Shown here: positions 22,096-33,905 of the stretch, in pieces
Numbering within the stretch: the stretch's first letter is position 1
Layout of the letters: the number at the start of each line of letters is the position of its first letter
From: Chrysemys picta bellii
Lineage: Eukaryota; Chordata; Testudines; Emydidae
Direction: 5' to 3'
Assembly: GCF_011386835.1 (NCBI RefSeq)
Contig: NC_088796.1
Span: 83,659,468 to 83,723,467 of the forward strand
Length of the DNA stretch: 64,000 bases
Program-made: the position numbers and the translations under genes
The notes under the pieces: generated by a model
Told to the model about the DNA's origin: nothing
Seen by the model: the letters and a program-made list of their open reading frames with translations, nothing else
Databases searched by the model: none

Positions 22096-22720
22096 ACTGT
22101 TATTTGTATTACAATAGGAGCACTCGTCATGGGCCAGGACTCATTGTGCTAGGTGAAGTACAAACACAGAACAAAGAGACGGTCCCTGCCCCAAAGAGCT
22201 TACAATCTACATAAAAAATAACATACAGTAGATGGATACCAACAGGAAGAGTACAAGGAAGCAATAGGACAATATTGGTCAGCATGATAAGCTTTGGTCT
22301 CAGCACACCAGTAGCCTAACCCAGTGGCTCTCAACCTTTCCTGACTACTGTACCCCTTTCAGGAGTCTGATTTGTCTTGTGTACCTCCCTCCCCACCAAG
22401 TTTCATCTCACTTAAAACTACTTGCTTACAAATCAGACATAAAAATACAAGAGAGTCACAGCACATTACTGAAATTTAAGTGTATAATATATACAGCAGT
22501 ATAAACAAGTAATTGTCTATATGAAATTTTAGTTTGTACTGACTTCGCTAGTGCTTTTTATGTAGCCTTTTGTAAAATTAGGCAAATATCTAGATAAGTT
22601 GATGTACCACTGGAAGACCTCTGAGTACCCCCAGGAGTGTACATACCCCTGGTTGAGAACCACTGACCTAACCATTGTCAGGACCTGCCTTTTATCCTAC
22701 TTCTGTACATGCCTTATGGG
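22096..22720 (+). repeat. Old amniote interspersed repeat, split by a hAT MITE
   Basis: GGTCCCTGCCCCAAAGAGCT, 'tacaatctacataa' and AATATTGGTCAGCATGATAA are hallmarks of a widespread amniote repeat (L3/MIR-like). The repeat continues across the MITE: 'gtagcctaacc' before it and 'cctaaccattgtcagg' after it join up. Class uncertain. Confidence 0.65.
22322..22665. mobile_element. hAT-type MITE (344 bp)
   Basis: Ends are CAGTGGCTCTCAACC and GGTTGAGAACCACTG (14 of 15 bases paired). The flanking 8-mers GCCTAACC (22314-22321) and ACCTAACC (22666-22673) match at 7 of 8. Its AT-rich interior shares 'ggcaaatatctagat' (here read on the plus strand) with the copy at 57352-57937, where it is inverted. Confidence 0.92.
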
Positions 22721-25596
22721 CTGAGCCCACAGTCACAGTTCCTCAATTACAGTAACTAAGTCTGGACAGTAACCCCCAGCTCTCAAATGCCATTCCAATG
22801 CTTTATCCACTAGGCCATAGATAGTTACTGTCTAGACTATATGGAGTAATATTTTGCTTGTATGAGATTAATGATCATACAAATGGTGGTAAATGATACA
22901 CAAATAGAGGAAATCACTCTGATGTTTTCAAAATCCTATTATTTATCATATTTTTGTTTTTCTGCCTCTTGTCTTTACAAGATGTACACAGACCGTGTTT
23001 GATAAACAATCACACTGTGCAATTGTTTTACGCAGCTCTGTTCCCAGTTAGAGCAACACCTGTTAAATCAGTGAGACCCTCCTTTAAACACGCTGCGTTT
23101 TCCAGCTGTGCCTGACTATCCATTTTGCTACATTTACTCATTAAACTAAGCTCAGCTTGTACTCTTAATTGTGTTAAGTGACATACTGTAACCTTGAGGC
23201 CCACACTTTCTTCAGTTCACCTATGTCAGAAAAAGCCCTCAGACTGACCCAGTCAAGAGGAACTACCAAGTATTGCTAAAATATAGTACGATGGGCTGGG
23301 AATGGTAAAATGCATTCATTCCCACAGAGGAGCAGTAAGATTGATTCATAAATATCTTTACCATGGAACACACGTAATGTCTCTCTTATATATTATGACT
23401 GCTCATGAATGCTTTATATCTAAGATAATCCACACTATTCTCTCTTTCAACATACAAAAGGAATATCCATGTCTGAACAGCATGTCTTTCTGTTCCAAGG
23501 GATGACTAATTACACTGCATATAACTCACCAGAAGTCAGTCTGCCAGTGACATGCACTGGCTTACTAAAAAGTAGGCTAATTTAACCCTAAATCATTCAC
23601 TAAGGTCAGAAAACACAAGCAGTGAAATAGCAAGAGAAATAAAGCTTTGCCTAAAAGTCTGAGATCCTTTAAAAAGGCTGAGGAGCAGAAGTGCAACAAC
23701 CAGTTTATAATCCTTGTAGCTTTTAGGCCAAATTTTCCTCTGTTACAGAAATGTAAATCTGGAGTAATGTTATTGACATCAGTGGCATCACTCCAGGTTT
23801 TCAGTGGTGTAACAAAGTAAAATTGGCCAAATTCTGCTTATCAGACAGATTTTTAAAACTTATGTCAAATGTTGTAAGTGTATATGATGGCCTGAGATTA
23901 TCTGAATGGACCAAATTATTTTCTCATCTACACTGACGCCAATGGAGTTGTACAGCAGAATTTGGCTCTGTTTGTACTAGGGTGCCTCGTGTTCACAGAT
24001 ATCATTTTACAGAAATGTTGAGATGTGAACAGAAAATGGACCAGTTCTGGAAATGCATGCAGAACAAGCCATCTTTGGCAAATAGCAGTATCCCTGCAGA
24101 TTATGTCATGGTTTATTTAAATGCTGGTATATTAAATAAGCTGCTAACAGTTCTCTGTGAATTGTGAGTTATCAGAAGGTGGGGCTGCATAACACAGGAC
24201 CAGCCCTTTTAAGAGGAATTGGGCCCAGCCTCACCTGTGACTGATGAGCTGCCTCACAGCTGAATTCTTTTAATAACTCTTCATTCATTTTACATCCCCA
24301 AAATCTTGGGCCGTACACACTCACAAAGGCACTTCCTTAAAACAGGCCCAAACCAGCCCACAGGTTTACAAAGTTATTACAGACCACACAGATAATCACA
24401 AACTCCAAAATTCATAACTGCAGAAAGATTCATATCAAGCACCAGCTAAGTAAAACAACCAACCCATCAGTAGGGCAAGATACTCCTAAATATAACATGT
24501 CTCCTGTCCCCTCCCCCAAAAGGAAACATTAAACAAGTGAAAAGGACCCAACGCCAGTGAGGCTGCCTCCCTTCTACAAAATAGGTTTGTACCAGAACTT
24601 TGAGCTATATTTGTCCACCATTGACATAAGTTTTCCTCACCCGCTCCCCCTTTCCTCCTCTTTTTCTCCCCACCCCCTGAACAGTCACTTGTACAAGAAT
24701 CTGGACAAACACATCCCCCATCCAAATCCCCACTCAGCTCAGGATTTTGTCTTGCCTGGGCCCAACACAGTTGCCTGCTCAGCCAGTCCCCAATCAACTC
24801 ATAGGGCACTAAATGATTATAGGACATGATGGTGACCTTATTATCCAGTCTCATCAGGGGACTGCGTCACCCACTGCACTCCTTGTCATGTCTGCAGCTG
24901 TTTGGCCCAACTCTCTGGGATTCCTGGTCTGCAACACAGGACAGTAGAGTCTAACCCACTTCTTCCAGCTCTCCTCTCCCCTCCTTCCTGGTCCAGTTTT
25001 CCCCTAGCTGGTCTCAAACCACCTGCCATACTCTCCATGCCAGCCATCTCCCCTTGAGGTGAAGGGAGAGATGGCAAAAGAGTACTGCCTGGAGCTGTAG
25101 TTCCCCCCTTAATCCCCAATCCTTCATCACCCACCTCATCCAATCTCTGTGCTGTTGTCTCCAGCTCCAGGATTTGCAAAGGAGAGGCCATTAGAGCTCT
25201 TCCTTGTTCCTCAGGCCCACCAAAGCTCCAGGGTGATACTTCACCAGCCCCTCCCTTCCTCAGTCCTGTACTTCCACACACCCCACTAGCCTTAGGAGCA
25301 AGAACTGGAAGTCTCAAAAGGGAGACTACCTCCCATTTCCCTCCAAAAGATCTTGTTCCATCCACCCCATATCAGAGGTAGCAAGGTTCTGACCCCTTAT
25401 CAACACTTCCTCACCTCACGCTTGGGGCAGTGGCTTTGTTACCGCAAATGGCTGATTCCATATTGTCTCCCTCTGTCATGACCAGCAGCACTCTCTGCCA
25501 GACAAGTTGTACAACCAGTCTGATCTCCTCCTCCTGATTTATATCCAACAGGTAGATGTTGCTGCCCCCTCCCAGCATCAGTCACTTGAAAGAGAT
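22721..25596. other. No gene recognised; includes an old palindrome and overlapping ORFs
   Basis: Bases 22980-23700 look like ordinary noncoding DNA. Bases 24180-25590 are moderately GC-rich with minus-strand ORFs at 24486-24854 and 24886-25365 (159 aa, rich in Gly, Glu and Leu). I see no known domain in either, and their plus-strand partners are equally open, so I do not call them genes. They could be a decayed retroelement body next to the LTR at 25602. Confidence 0.35.
23725..23975. repeat. Old palindromic amniote repeat
   Basis: GGCCAAATTTTCCTCTGTTA at the left is answered by 'gtaacaaagtaaaattggccaaattctgc' in the middle and 'cagcagaatttggctc' on the right, with ACATCAGTGGCATCACTCC at the first centre. 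Similar 'gtaaatctggagtaa' phrases occur near 30090-30165, 32990-33040 and 33640-33720. Confidence 0.5.
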
Positions 25597-25601
25597 CCAC
25601 C

Positions 25602-26636
25602 TGTGATGCTGGTAAACCAAGTGGCAACTCTGGTCAAGGTCGTAGGCCTTAGCTAAGAACTGAAACTCATAGCTGGAAACCAAACCAGCTCACCTATATT
25701 AGTTTTGTTCAAAATAGGTATGTCTTATAAGAATGTATTTAGCGTTTAGACTATGAAATGCTTGTTGCTGCATGCATTAATCTCACTTGTAATGTCTGTA
25801 TTCCATGCTATAAAGAAATGTGTAAATTCCACTTTATAACTTTGAAAATGTTTGCTCTGAACTTGCGATTCCAGGCCCAGAAAGCGTTTGTGTCCCCACC
25901 CCTCCCCCATACAGGAAGATTATCAAAAATTAAGTGGGCCATTATACGACAAAGTTTTGTTAATTGCCCCATCCACCAATGGAGAAGTATGTACAGAAGG
26001 CCTCATCCCATTGGTCTGAATGCTGAAAGAGGGAAATAAAAATAGTGGGGGAAATGAGGATTTTTTATCTCTTTGCTGTTTGGACTCTCACAAGGCCAGA
26101 GACTCTAAACTGAAGCAGAGATCCCCAGAGGTTACTGCTGGGTCCTCCCTGAAAGACATTTTAAGTTGACAGATCATTACAACTCAGTCTTTCTTAGGAT
26201 TTAGATTGCAACTCATTTGTGTATATCTGTTTGCTTACTTTAGCCTGTAAATAACTCTCCTTCCTTTTTCCTTGTTAATAAATATTTTGACAGTTTATTG
26301 CATGATTGGCTACAGGCATCTTTGGTGTAAAATCTAGGGGAGAAGTTGATCTGGGATAAGTGACTGATCTCTTGGGACTGGAAGCAACCTGACTATTTTG
26401 TGATTTTTGGTGTAAGTGACCATTTATCACTAAGTCCAGCTTGCCTGCATGGCAAGATAGACTGGAGAGCCTCAGGGGGACTGTCTGTGACCCCATGGTA
26501 ATACTGTTATAAATGACCTAGGAGTTCACATTTGTTACTGGGTTGATAAAATCCTATTATAGAACACACCACCAGTTTGGGGTGTCTTCCCTGAGGCAGG
26601 CACCCGCGATGGTGAGCCACTCCAGACAGTGTGACA
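25602..26636 (+). mobile_element. Solo LTR (1,035 bp), related to the one at 11.6 kb
   Basis: It begins TGTGATGCTGG and ends CAGTGTGACA. CCACC is duplicated at 25597-25601 and 26637-26641. A TATA-like AAATAAAAATAG lies near 26033 and a polyadenylation signal AATAAA at 26277-26282, about 245 bases apart, as in the 11605-12678 LTR. After the signal both share a 'gattggc-acag' and 'gtgggtaa/gtgtaaaatct' type U5. No retroviral internal region is present. Confidence 0.75.
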
Positions 26637-26641
26637 CCACC

Positions 26642-28465
26642 TTCCCAGATGCTGCCTCCCCGGGAGCCAGTCTTTCAGCCACCAGTGCACATTCCAGCTT
26701 TGCAGCAGGTTCCTTATTTGTCCTCCACTTGGTAATCTAATGTCTGGATGACTTACAGTCACCAGACCTCAATGGCTGCATGCAGAACTGCAGCCCCTTC
26801 AGCTACCATTGAGACTCCTGCTCAAGCTGCCCTCACTTCTATCCCTCCAGCGGTCACTATTGGAGCTCTCTTTGGCTGCTCAACACACACACACCACACT
26901 CCCGCCGCCGCCACTGCCACCACCACTAGTTCTACTCGATCACCCTCAATCTCCTGCCCTCCTACTAGAGACTTTACCTGCCATGCCCCTACTCCAGCCA
27001 CTCCTGTTCTAGCAGCATCCTCTCTTCCACTCCCCAGACTATTTCCACACAGCTGCATCCCTTGCAGGGGTTCAGAGATCCACCCAAACCACCAGGTACT
27101 CCAGGGTCCCCATTGTACCCTTCAGTTCAAAACCATAGCATGGGCCCCAAAGAGGCACGCCGCTCCCTCCTTCTCCTCCTCTGATTCTCTTGGGTTTTCT
27201 TCCAGCCTCCATGTCTCAGTAGCCTCTCAGCTCTTTCTATGCAGTACCTAGGTCATGGTGCAGCACAGCCCTTATTTTGGAACAGGAGGTGCAGCATAAG
27301 CAACTAAGTACTGACTGCATCAGTATTCTCCCAGCTGAGGCTGTAAGGGCTGATGAAGAGTATTTGGCCCTTAAGGCGAGCACTTAAAGAGGAGAATAGG
27401 GGAAACTACAGGGCAGGTTGGGCTCCTGTTGTAGGTCTTGGAGCAGGATGATGCCTAGGTAGATAGCCTGGAGAAGAACTGGGGAGGAGCTACAAGGGGT
27501 TGGGAGACTCCTGCAGAAGCCTCCTATGTTAGGGGCAAGACTGAGCAGAGCCCAGAGGGTGTGTAGAATGTGGAAGTCTTCTTTAAAAGAGAAAGCAGAG
27601 TCTCAGGAAGGAAGGCCTGTGCCCTGCTTCAGACTGGGATGGAAGATTCTTAGGGGTTTGGTGGCGGTTTGGATTTTAATACCCTGGAAGGTGGAATGTT
27701 CTGTTTCTTTAGCTGGAGGGCTGGAAAACCTCTGTAAAAAGAAACGAAGGCAGCAGCTATCCTGCAGCCAGAGTGGGTAGGTGGTGCTGTGACAGGCTGC
27801 AGAAGGCAGGACTATGACTCCACCGTTGCAGATGGTTATTCAGCCCCATGCAACTGGTCCTTCACAAGTGCCAGGAATGGCCTTTAAACCACTATGCTCA
27901 GTTCCATGGCACCTCCTATGAAACACTGTGCATACCCGAACAGAGGGTCTGGGGCACATCTGAAGAGAGGCAGCTGTATATTGGGTTACAGTTGGAGAAG
28001 CTAAGAACCCCTGAAATAGTGTGCAATAGCTACACTGGCATAATTTAAGACCCTATAATTACATATGACACATGCAAAGGATATTATAATGTTTAAAAGA
28101 AAACAGATTTATTTTTTACGATCTGGCCTTGTTTTATGACATTAATGAGTGGGAGTCATGCTTACTAAGTAAAAAAATGAAGCAGATGTTTCCAGTGAGG
28201 CTTTGTATTGCAGCTCTATCAAATAATTATATAGTAAACTTTGGAGCCGGGGAATATGCTTTAACTTGTACTTTAGCCTCTCTCATACTCAGTATTGATA
28301 TTTTGCTGTCTTAACATGCTCCCTTGTTTGCTGTCTTGAGGCCACATTCAGCCCTGGTGTAAGCAGCTGCACTTCCACTGCTGAAGTCAACAGAGTTATT
28401 GCAGGGCTGAACTTAAAACTGGAACAATTGTATTGAAAATGTCTTTTAGTTTCTAGAGCTCAATA
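26642..28465. other. No gene recognised; includes a CA/CCG-rich patch
   Basis: Bases 26880-26935 hold a short (CA)n and CCG/CCA patch that opens a spurious 167-aa frame (26748-27251). Bases 27300-27790 are a purine-rich stretch with a small ORF and no domain. Nothing with element ends was found. Confidence 0.35.
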
Positions 28466-28473
28466 GTGTAAAG

Positions 28474-29291
28474 CAGGCCTGCACAACTCGTAAAGCAGCG
28501 AGGGCCATATTACTCCAAAGAAAACAGCTGAGGGCCAAACCCCCCTGGCCCTGCCATAACCCCCACCCCCAGCGCCACCCAGCCCCCCCGAAACACAACA
28601 CCCCACCCCACAGAAACAAACCCTCCTTCCCCAGAAGAGGAGGAGGGATAGCTCACTGGTTTGAGCATTGGCCTGCTAAACCCAGGGTTGTGAGTTCAAT
28701 CCTTGAGGGGGCCACTTAGGGATCTGGGGCAAAAATCAGTCCTTGGTCCTGCTAGTGAAGGCAGGGGGCTGGACTCGATGACTGGTCCCTTCCAGTTCTA
28801 GGAGATAGGATATCACCATTAATTTAAAAAACAGCAGTATTGAACCTTTGTAATATGTTATAGTGGGCTCCTAAGGTAGTATAATTAAGGTAAAAGAAAA
28901 ATGTCTTTTTCTAGAAGTAGAATAAGATCTCCCCCCCGCACTTTGTAATCAATTGCCCTGTTGAATGAATGAGGTGTGAATGAGGAAGGCATGGAAGGCA
29001 GCACCTACAGACAGCTGCAACCCTTGGAGAGGGGATGGGAGCCAGACCAGATCAGTAGATCAGGTCAGCCATCAAGTCACCGCTTGCCTCCTCAGCCCCG
29101 CTTCCCCACCGCCAGCTCACCTGCACCCCCGCCACTGCCCGCCCGCTCGCCTCCTCAGCCCCCTCACCCGCCGCTTGCCTACTCACCCCCCGCGGGCCGC
29201 ACAATGAGCCCACCTACTCACCCCCCGTGGGCCGCAGAGTAAGCCCACGTGGGCCGCATGCGGCCCCCGGGCCACATGTTGTGCAGGCCTG
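28474..29291. mobile_element. hAT-like nonautonomous element carrying a SINE
   Basis: Terminal repeats CAGGCCTGCACAA and TTGTGCAGGCCTG pair over 13 of 13 bases. GTGTAAAG is duplicated perfectly at 28466-28473 and 29292-29299. The interior has a C-rich left part, a turtle SINE (28640-28831) and a GC-rich right part with repeated 'cgcttgcctcctcagcccc' and 'tactcaccccccg.gggccgc' phrases. It encodes no transposase. Confidence 0.94.
28640..28831 (+). mobile_element. Turtle tRNA-derived SINE (Cry-I type) inside a hAT element
   Basis: The plus strand starts AGGAGGGATAGCTCACTGG, then has the B-box GAGTTCAATCC, 'aggcagggggctggactcgatgact', a short deletion where the 'ttcaaggtc' phrase is usually found, and the end 'gataggatatcaccattaattt'. 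It is more recent than the hAT copy that holds it. Confidence 0.92.
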
Positions 29292-29299
29292 GTGTAAAG

Positions 29300-30719
29300 C
29301 ATCTTCACTTCCCCTTGACTTTCATGGAAGTTCAGGATGTTCAGCACCTTGCAAATCAGACTCAAAAGGAGCAAACTGATCTTGATGCCACCAAAGTGAC
29401 CCAAGAAGATTGGTTTGTTCATTCCACTTTCAGGCCAGGATTTATTTAACACTCTTGCTGACGATCAGCTAGAGAGGCTAAATGGCACTCTGATTAAAAA
29501 CTGCAGATGATCTGAAATTGGGAGTTATTTAGACAGCAAGGAGAACAGAAAAATAAAACCATAGGACTTAGACAAATTAGAAACAGGAGGTTAAATACAA
29601 ATCAATCTGATGAAAAATAATCCAATAGAGGGTACTAGGACAGATCCTTGGCCTTGATCCAGGCAGTCTGTACTACTCAGGCAGGACAAAAATTCTGGGA
29701 AGCTCCCCAAAAAAGGGAGCTGGGAATTCTTTGGCAGCTGTATCTACACTACCTACTTTCCTGACCTTTCTGTGGTGAGGGCAGATTGGGGTAGGGAGAG
29801 GAGTATCAGATGTGTAGGAAGTGGCATACAGCTGCCTCCTCCTTCCCCTCCAGCTACATGGTATACGGTGGGCCAGGGTAACAATGGGATGGAGATATTG
29901 TAATGCAACAATAGTGAAAAAAGGGAGACTAAATATAGATAAATAAAAATATCCTCCGGAGATTGCTGCAGATTCTTAACCAGGAATTCAGAAAACCAAA
30001 AAAGAGACTGCCCTCAGAGAGTCCTTCTCCATTTTAAATACACTGAGTTGGGGGCTTGCTAGGACCGGACTTTAAGAGCCTCAGCTGGTGTAACTTTTAG
30101 TAACTCCATTGACTTCCATGTAGCAATGCTGATTTACACCAGCTAAGGATCTGACCCTATAAATTAAGAGACTATTCAGAGGGTGAAATTCACTCCCATG
30201 CAATGGGCCAATGCCCACCTCCTAGCCACTTTACCATTCACACCACTGAGAAATGTTGAGTTTAAGTGGAGCCTAAATAATGCAGAGGGCTAGAACAGCT
30301 TTTCTGCTCCAGTGTGAATGCCACTCAGAATATAAGCATAAGCTTTGGTACTTGATTTAAGGAGCTCCCAGTCACATCAAAGTGGAGAGAAAATGAGACA
30401 ACCTTACATTTGAAATGCAATGTGGCAGGAAAGAAAGTGAATGTTATTTTAAGCTGTGCATCCATAGTTATTGCATCATGACCAAGGAAGAGTACGTTTT
30501 CTCTATGTGATAGTGGTGAAACTGCATCTAGAATGTTGAGCTAGACCCTCAGCTACTATAAATGAACAGAGCTTTATTGAAGCAATTGATGACATCATCC
30601 CAAACGCCTTTATCCCACTGTATGCAGGGTCATTGTATACACAGCACAGCTGAGAGGGGAAGATGGCTCTAAGGTCTAAGCATTGACTTAAATGAGACAA
30701 CAACTATTTACACCAGATG
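29300..30719. other. No gene recognised; unassigned DNA
   Basis: Around 30090-30165 'gtaacttttagtaactccattgacttcc … gatttacaccagctaagga' is a trace of the palindromic amniote repeat. No ORF shows a domain. Confidence 0.4.
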
Positions 30720-30724
30720 ACCCC

Positions 30725-32225
30725 TCCCTTTATTTCTGGGCACCCCGGCACCAGAAAGAGGTTGATAAAGTGGAGAAAATTCAGAGACAACCAATAAAAA
30801 TGATGAAGGGACTAGAGAGACTGATGTCTGAGGCAACGGTAGAAGAACAAAAGGCCTGATCCTGCTCTGTTTGAAGTCCATTGTAGTTTTCCCATTTTCT
30901 TCTATAGAAGCAAGTCCTACTTGTATCGTCCTATCTACAACCGTGCTAAATGATAATTAAGGGGAATATATGAAACCCATTTACAAGTATTCAGAGCCTT
31001 TGAACAATATTGGAGTGAGAAGAGGAAGGGTAGGACAGTATAAAGTGGGTTAAGCAGGTATAATTAAAACTAAAGGAATAGAATTCAGCAAAGGAAAATT
31101 TAGACTGGGTATCAGGAAAGAAATCTGAATAGTGAGGAACATGAAGTCCCCCCATCCTAGGGTGACCAGACGTCCCGATTTTGTCGGGACTGTCCCGATA
31201 TTTGCTCGTTTGTCCCGCGTCCCGACCAATGTTTGGTCGGGACACTGGACAAACAAGCAATTTTTGCCCTCCGCTCTGGCTCGCGCCCCCTCCCTCGCCC
31301 CAACTCCGCCCCCTCCTTCCCTCATTGGATAGCTCCCCAAATCCTCGGCCTGGCCCCACCCCCTCAACTGCCCCATTGGATCCCTCCCCAAATCCCCGCC
31401 TCTTTCCGAAGCACGCCGTATTCCTCCTCCCTCCCAGGCAAGCGCTGGAGGGAGGAGGCCTGGGGACAGCGGGATGAGTCCGGCCTGGCCCTGGCCCAAT
31501 CGCAGGCAGGAGAGCGGGGGGTACCTGCAGGGGGGCAGCCCCGGGTCCAGCCTGGGGAACCGGCTCCCTACGCGCCCATGGGTGGGGGGGCAGCAGCTGT
31601 CCGCATGGGGCTCTGGTTCCTCGGGGCTTCACCTCCGCCACGTGCGCTCCGGCCCCGGAGGGGTGTAGTTGGCGCTGGGTGCCAGGCAGATGCCTCTGCC
31701 TGACACGCGGCGAGGGAGAGGCGGAGTAGCAGCTGGAAGGGCCGGTCGGGCTGCACTCCCGGGCCCGCGGGGAGCTGAAGCCTGCCAGGGAAGGGGCTGC
31801 CACACGCTGGCGCGCCCGCAGCCAGCCCAGGACGGTCTCCGCGCAGGGACTTGGCGGGGGTGCTCCCCCTGTCTGTGCCCATCTCCGCGGCATCGGGCTC
31901 CGGGCAGGGGTTGTTGCATCCCGGGACCCGGGGGCCGCTGTTTACCGGCACCAGCCTAGGCGCTTCCTGCTTGTTCGTGCTTTTTTTTTTTTCCCCTCCC
32001 TACCGGCTTTTTTATTTTTTGGCTCCGCCCCCTCCCCCCCCCCCCCCCCGCGTCCCGATATTTCGCCTCTCTGATCTGGTCACCCTACCCCATCCCCACC
32101 ACTGTTGCTTGAGTAATTTCAAACTAGAGGCAATAACATACTGTTGGAAACAATCCTACACTGACTGAGGGATAGAGAAGATAGATTACTAGGTCTTTTA
32201 CATCTCCAGATTTTGTGATTCAGTG
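30725..32225 (+). mobile_element. Old CR1 LINE fragment, split by a hAT element
   Basis: The left part, 30725-31157, contains 'aaagtggagaaaattcagag' and 'aaatttagactgggtatcagg', known CR1 3'-region phrases. The right part, 32088-32225, contains TAGATTACTAGGTCTTTTAC and 'gattttgtgattc', the CR1 3' end. Both are diverged; the hAT element 31158-32087 lies between. Confidence 0.65.
31158..32087. mobile_element. GC-rich hAT-like element (930 bp), perfect 8-bp duplication
   Basis: CCCCATCC is duplicated exactly at 31150-31157 and 32088-32095. Ends are TAGGGTGACCAGA and TCTGGTCACCCTA. Subterminal 'gtcccgattttgtcgggac' and 'cgtcccgatatttcg' blocks face each other. The interior is strongly GC-rich (31260-31970) with a C-run at 32034-32049. 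The 300-aa minus frame across it (30991-31893) is a base-composition artefact. Confidence 0.94.
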
Positions 32226-33734
32226 ATTCCATTGTTACTGCCTGGTAGGTAAAACTGGATATCAACATATGTGTAGTGTGGGACCAGCATACATATTTTT
32301 CATAGTAGCTAATAGACTTTTCAGAATGCTGAAATATGTACTGAGCTGACCTCTAAACATGTATTTTCTATGAGTTAAATAGATGCTCCTAAGAGAGACT
32401 GGAATAACTATAAGTATTCAGTGCTAAAAACCATTTTCTAAGAATATTTCATTTTTTTCCATCATAAGCCTTCAATCATTGTTTATCTAATAGCTCAGAA
32501 GTGCCATCAAATAAAAACTTAATTTTTCCATCTCATAATGAAACGAAACGCTTAAGAAACAGGGACAAGAAAAGGGGTAAGTGCAGTAGATGAATTAGCA
32601 GCTCTACCTTCCAGTGTGGGTTTTTAAGCAGGGCATTATTAATTAGTAACCTTTTTAATATCACCACAAAATCACGGATGGTATAAAATAGTGATGCTGT
32701 CCTCCTCCCACAATTAATTCTCCTCCTTGAGGATTGAGATACGCAATTGACAATTGACCTTCTTTTACAGCAGACCTTGTGTTTTACCCAGGCTCTCACT
32801 ACTGCTACCACACCCTTATGGAAAGGGGTGACTGGGACACATATTTGTATCAGTGCCCTTAGAAGCCATAGGAAAGGAAGGTCTGTATCAGGGTTAACTT
32901 ACACACCTTCAGCTTGACCCAAAGCCCATTGAAGTCACTGGAAAGGCTGCCACGGACCTCAATAGGGTAGGGTTTGAATGAGGCTCCTTGTGTAGCCCCG
33001 CTGACTTCAGTGGCTTGCACAGGTGTAAGTCAGTGTAAAATCTGTGCTTCCAGGAATTTTAAATAACTTCCCCAATGCTGAATGTCCTTAGTAAAACAAA
33101 TGGCATAAGCTCATCTCTGCCTTCCTAACAAGAAGCACTCTAATGCTCCCCACAGCTACTGAGCCATCCAAAGTACCCTTGTGCTCTCCTCAGCCTCACA
33201 GTAGAGGCCAGCTATTCTCCTTTGGTGCCTTGCCTTCCTGAGAACCCTCCAGAAGTCTCTACCTGAATCCCCTGTCTGATGCTAGTCTTGCTCTATGCCT
33301 GCCCTTCCCTCCCCTCCAGCTCTGTCTAAGATCCCCTAGATGTCCATTTGTACCACCTTCCAATTGCCAGTTCCTGACCGACAGAAGCACAGATGGGAAC
33401 TCTATGAAGCATAGTGTGTAGGTGACTTTTCCCCAGCTGTGCGCTTTTCCTGAGGCCATGGCCCCTTTTACCAGGATTATCAGAGGCTGGCGAATTTTTC
33501 ATCTCCTTGGTCACCCATTGTCACAATTCCCTGCACCTCCGAACCCCTGCACAACAAAGAAGGGATAATGAGGAGGCTAGTTTCCTGTTTTTCTGAAAAA
33601 CGGTCAGTTTTCTAAAGGTTAAAGCAGACCTTAAAGGCCAGATTCTCAGCTTGGTGTAAATCAATGTAGCTGCATTCAGTGAAGCAATGCTAATGTGTTA
33701 CACTTGAGGATCTATCCTTAAAACAATTGGAATA

Positions 33735-33905
33735 ATAAAATTATAGAAATTAGAGATGGAAAAGAACTATTAGGTCATCTCATCCATCCCCTGGGGCTAG
33801 TGTGGAACCGGCTATACCAATTGTTTTATGCTTTGGCCAGTCTAGTATTAGCTGTTTCAGACTCCGCTAAAACATTCCATTTCTGATTTGCGAGCCCTTC
33901 TGTTC
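33735..33905 (-). mobile_element. CR1 LINE 3' fragment
   Basis: The plus strand reads AATTATAGAAATTAGAGATG, GGTCATCTCATCCATCCCCT and 'agtctagtattagctgtttcagactcc', the reverse complement of an old CR1 3' end. No coding part remains. Confidence 0.65.

Noticed and set aside
24886..25365. 159-aa minus-strand ORF beside an LTR
   Set aside because: Considered as a retroelement gag-like or host exon, but no zinc knuckle, catalytic motif or splice sites could be seen; left as unassigned.
26748..27251. 167-aa plus-strand ORF, Ser/Thr/Pro/His-rich
   Set aside because: Driven by a CA-repeat and CCG/CCA patch; no domain and no splice or promoter context.
30991..31893. 300-aa minus-strand ORF, the longest in the window
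   Set aside because: It lies mostly in the GC-rich interior of a hAT-like element with perfect ends; other frames on both strands are open too, the composition is Pro/Gly/Arg-rich, and no domain is visible.
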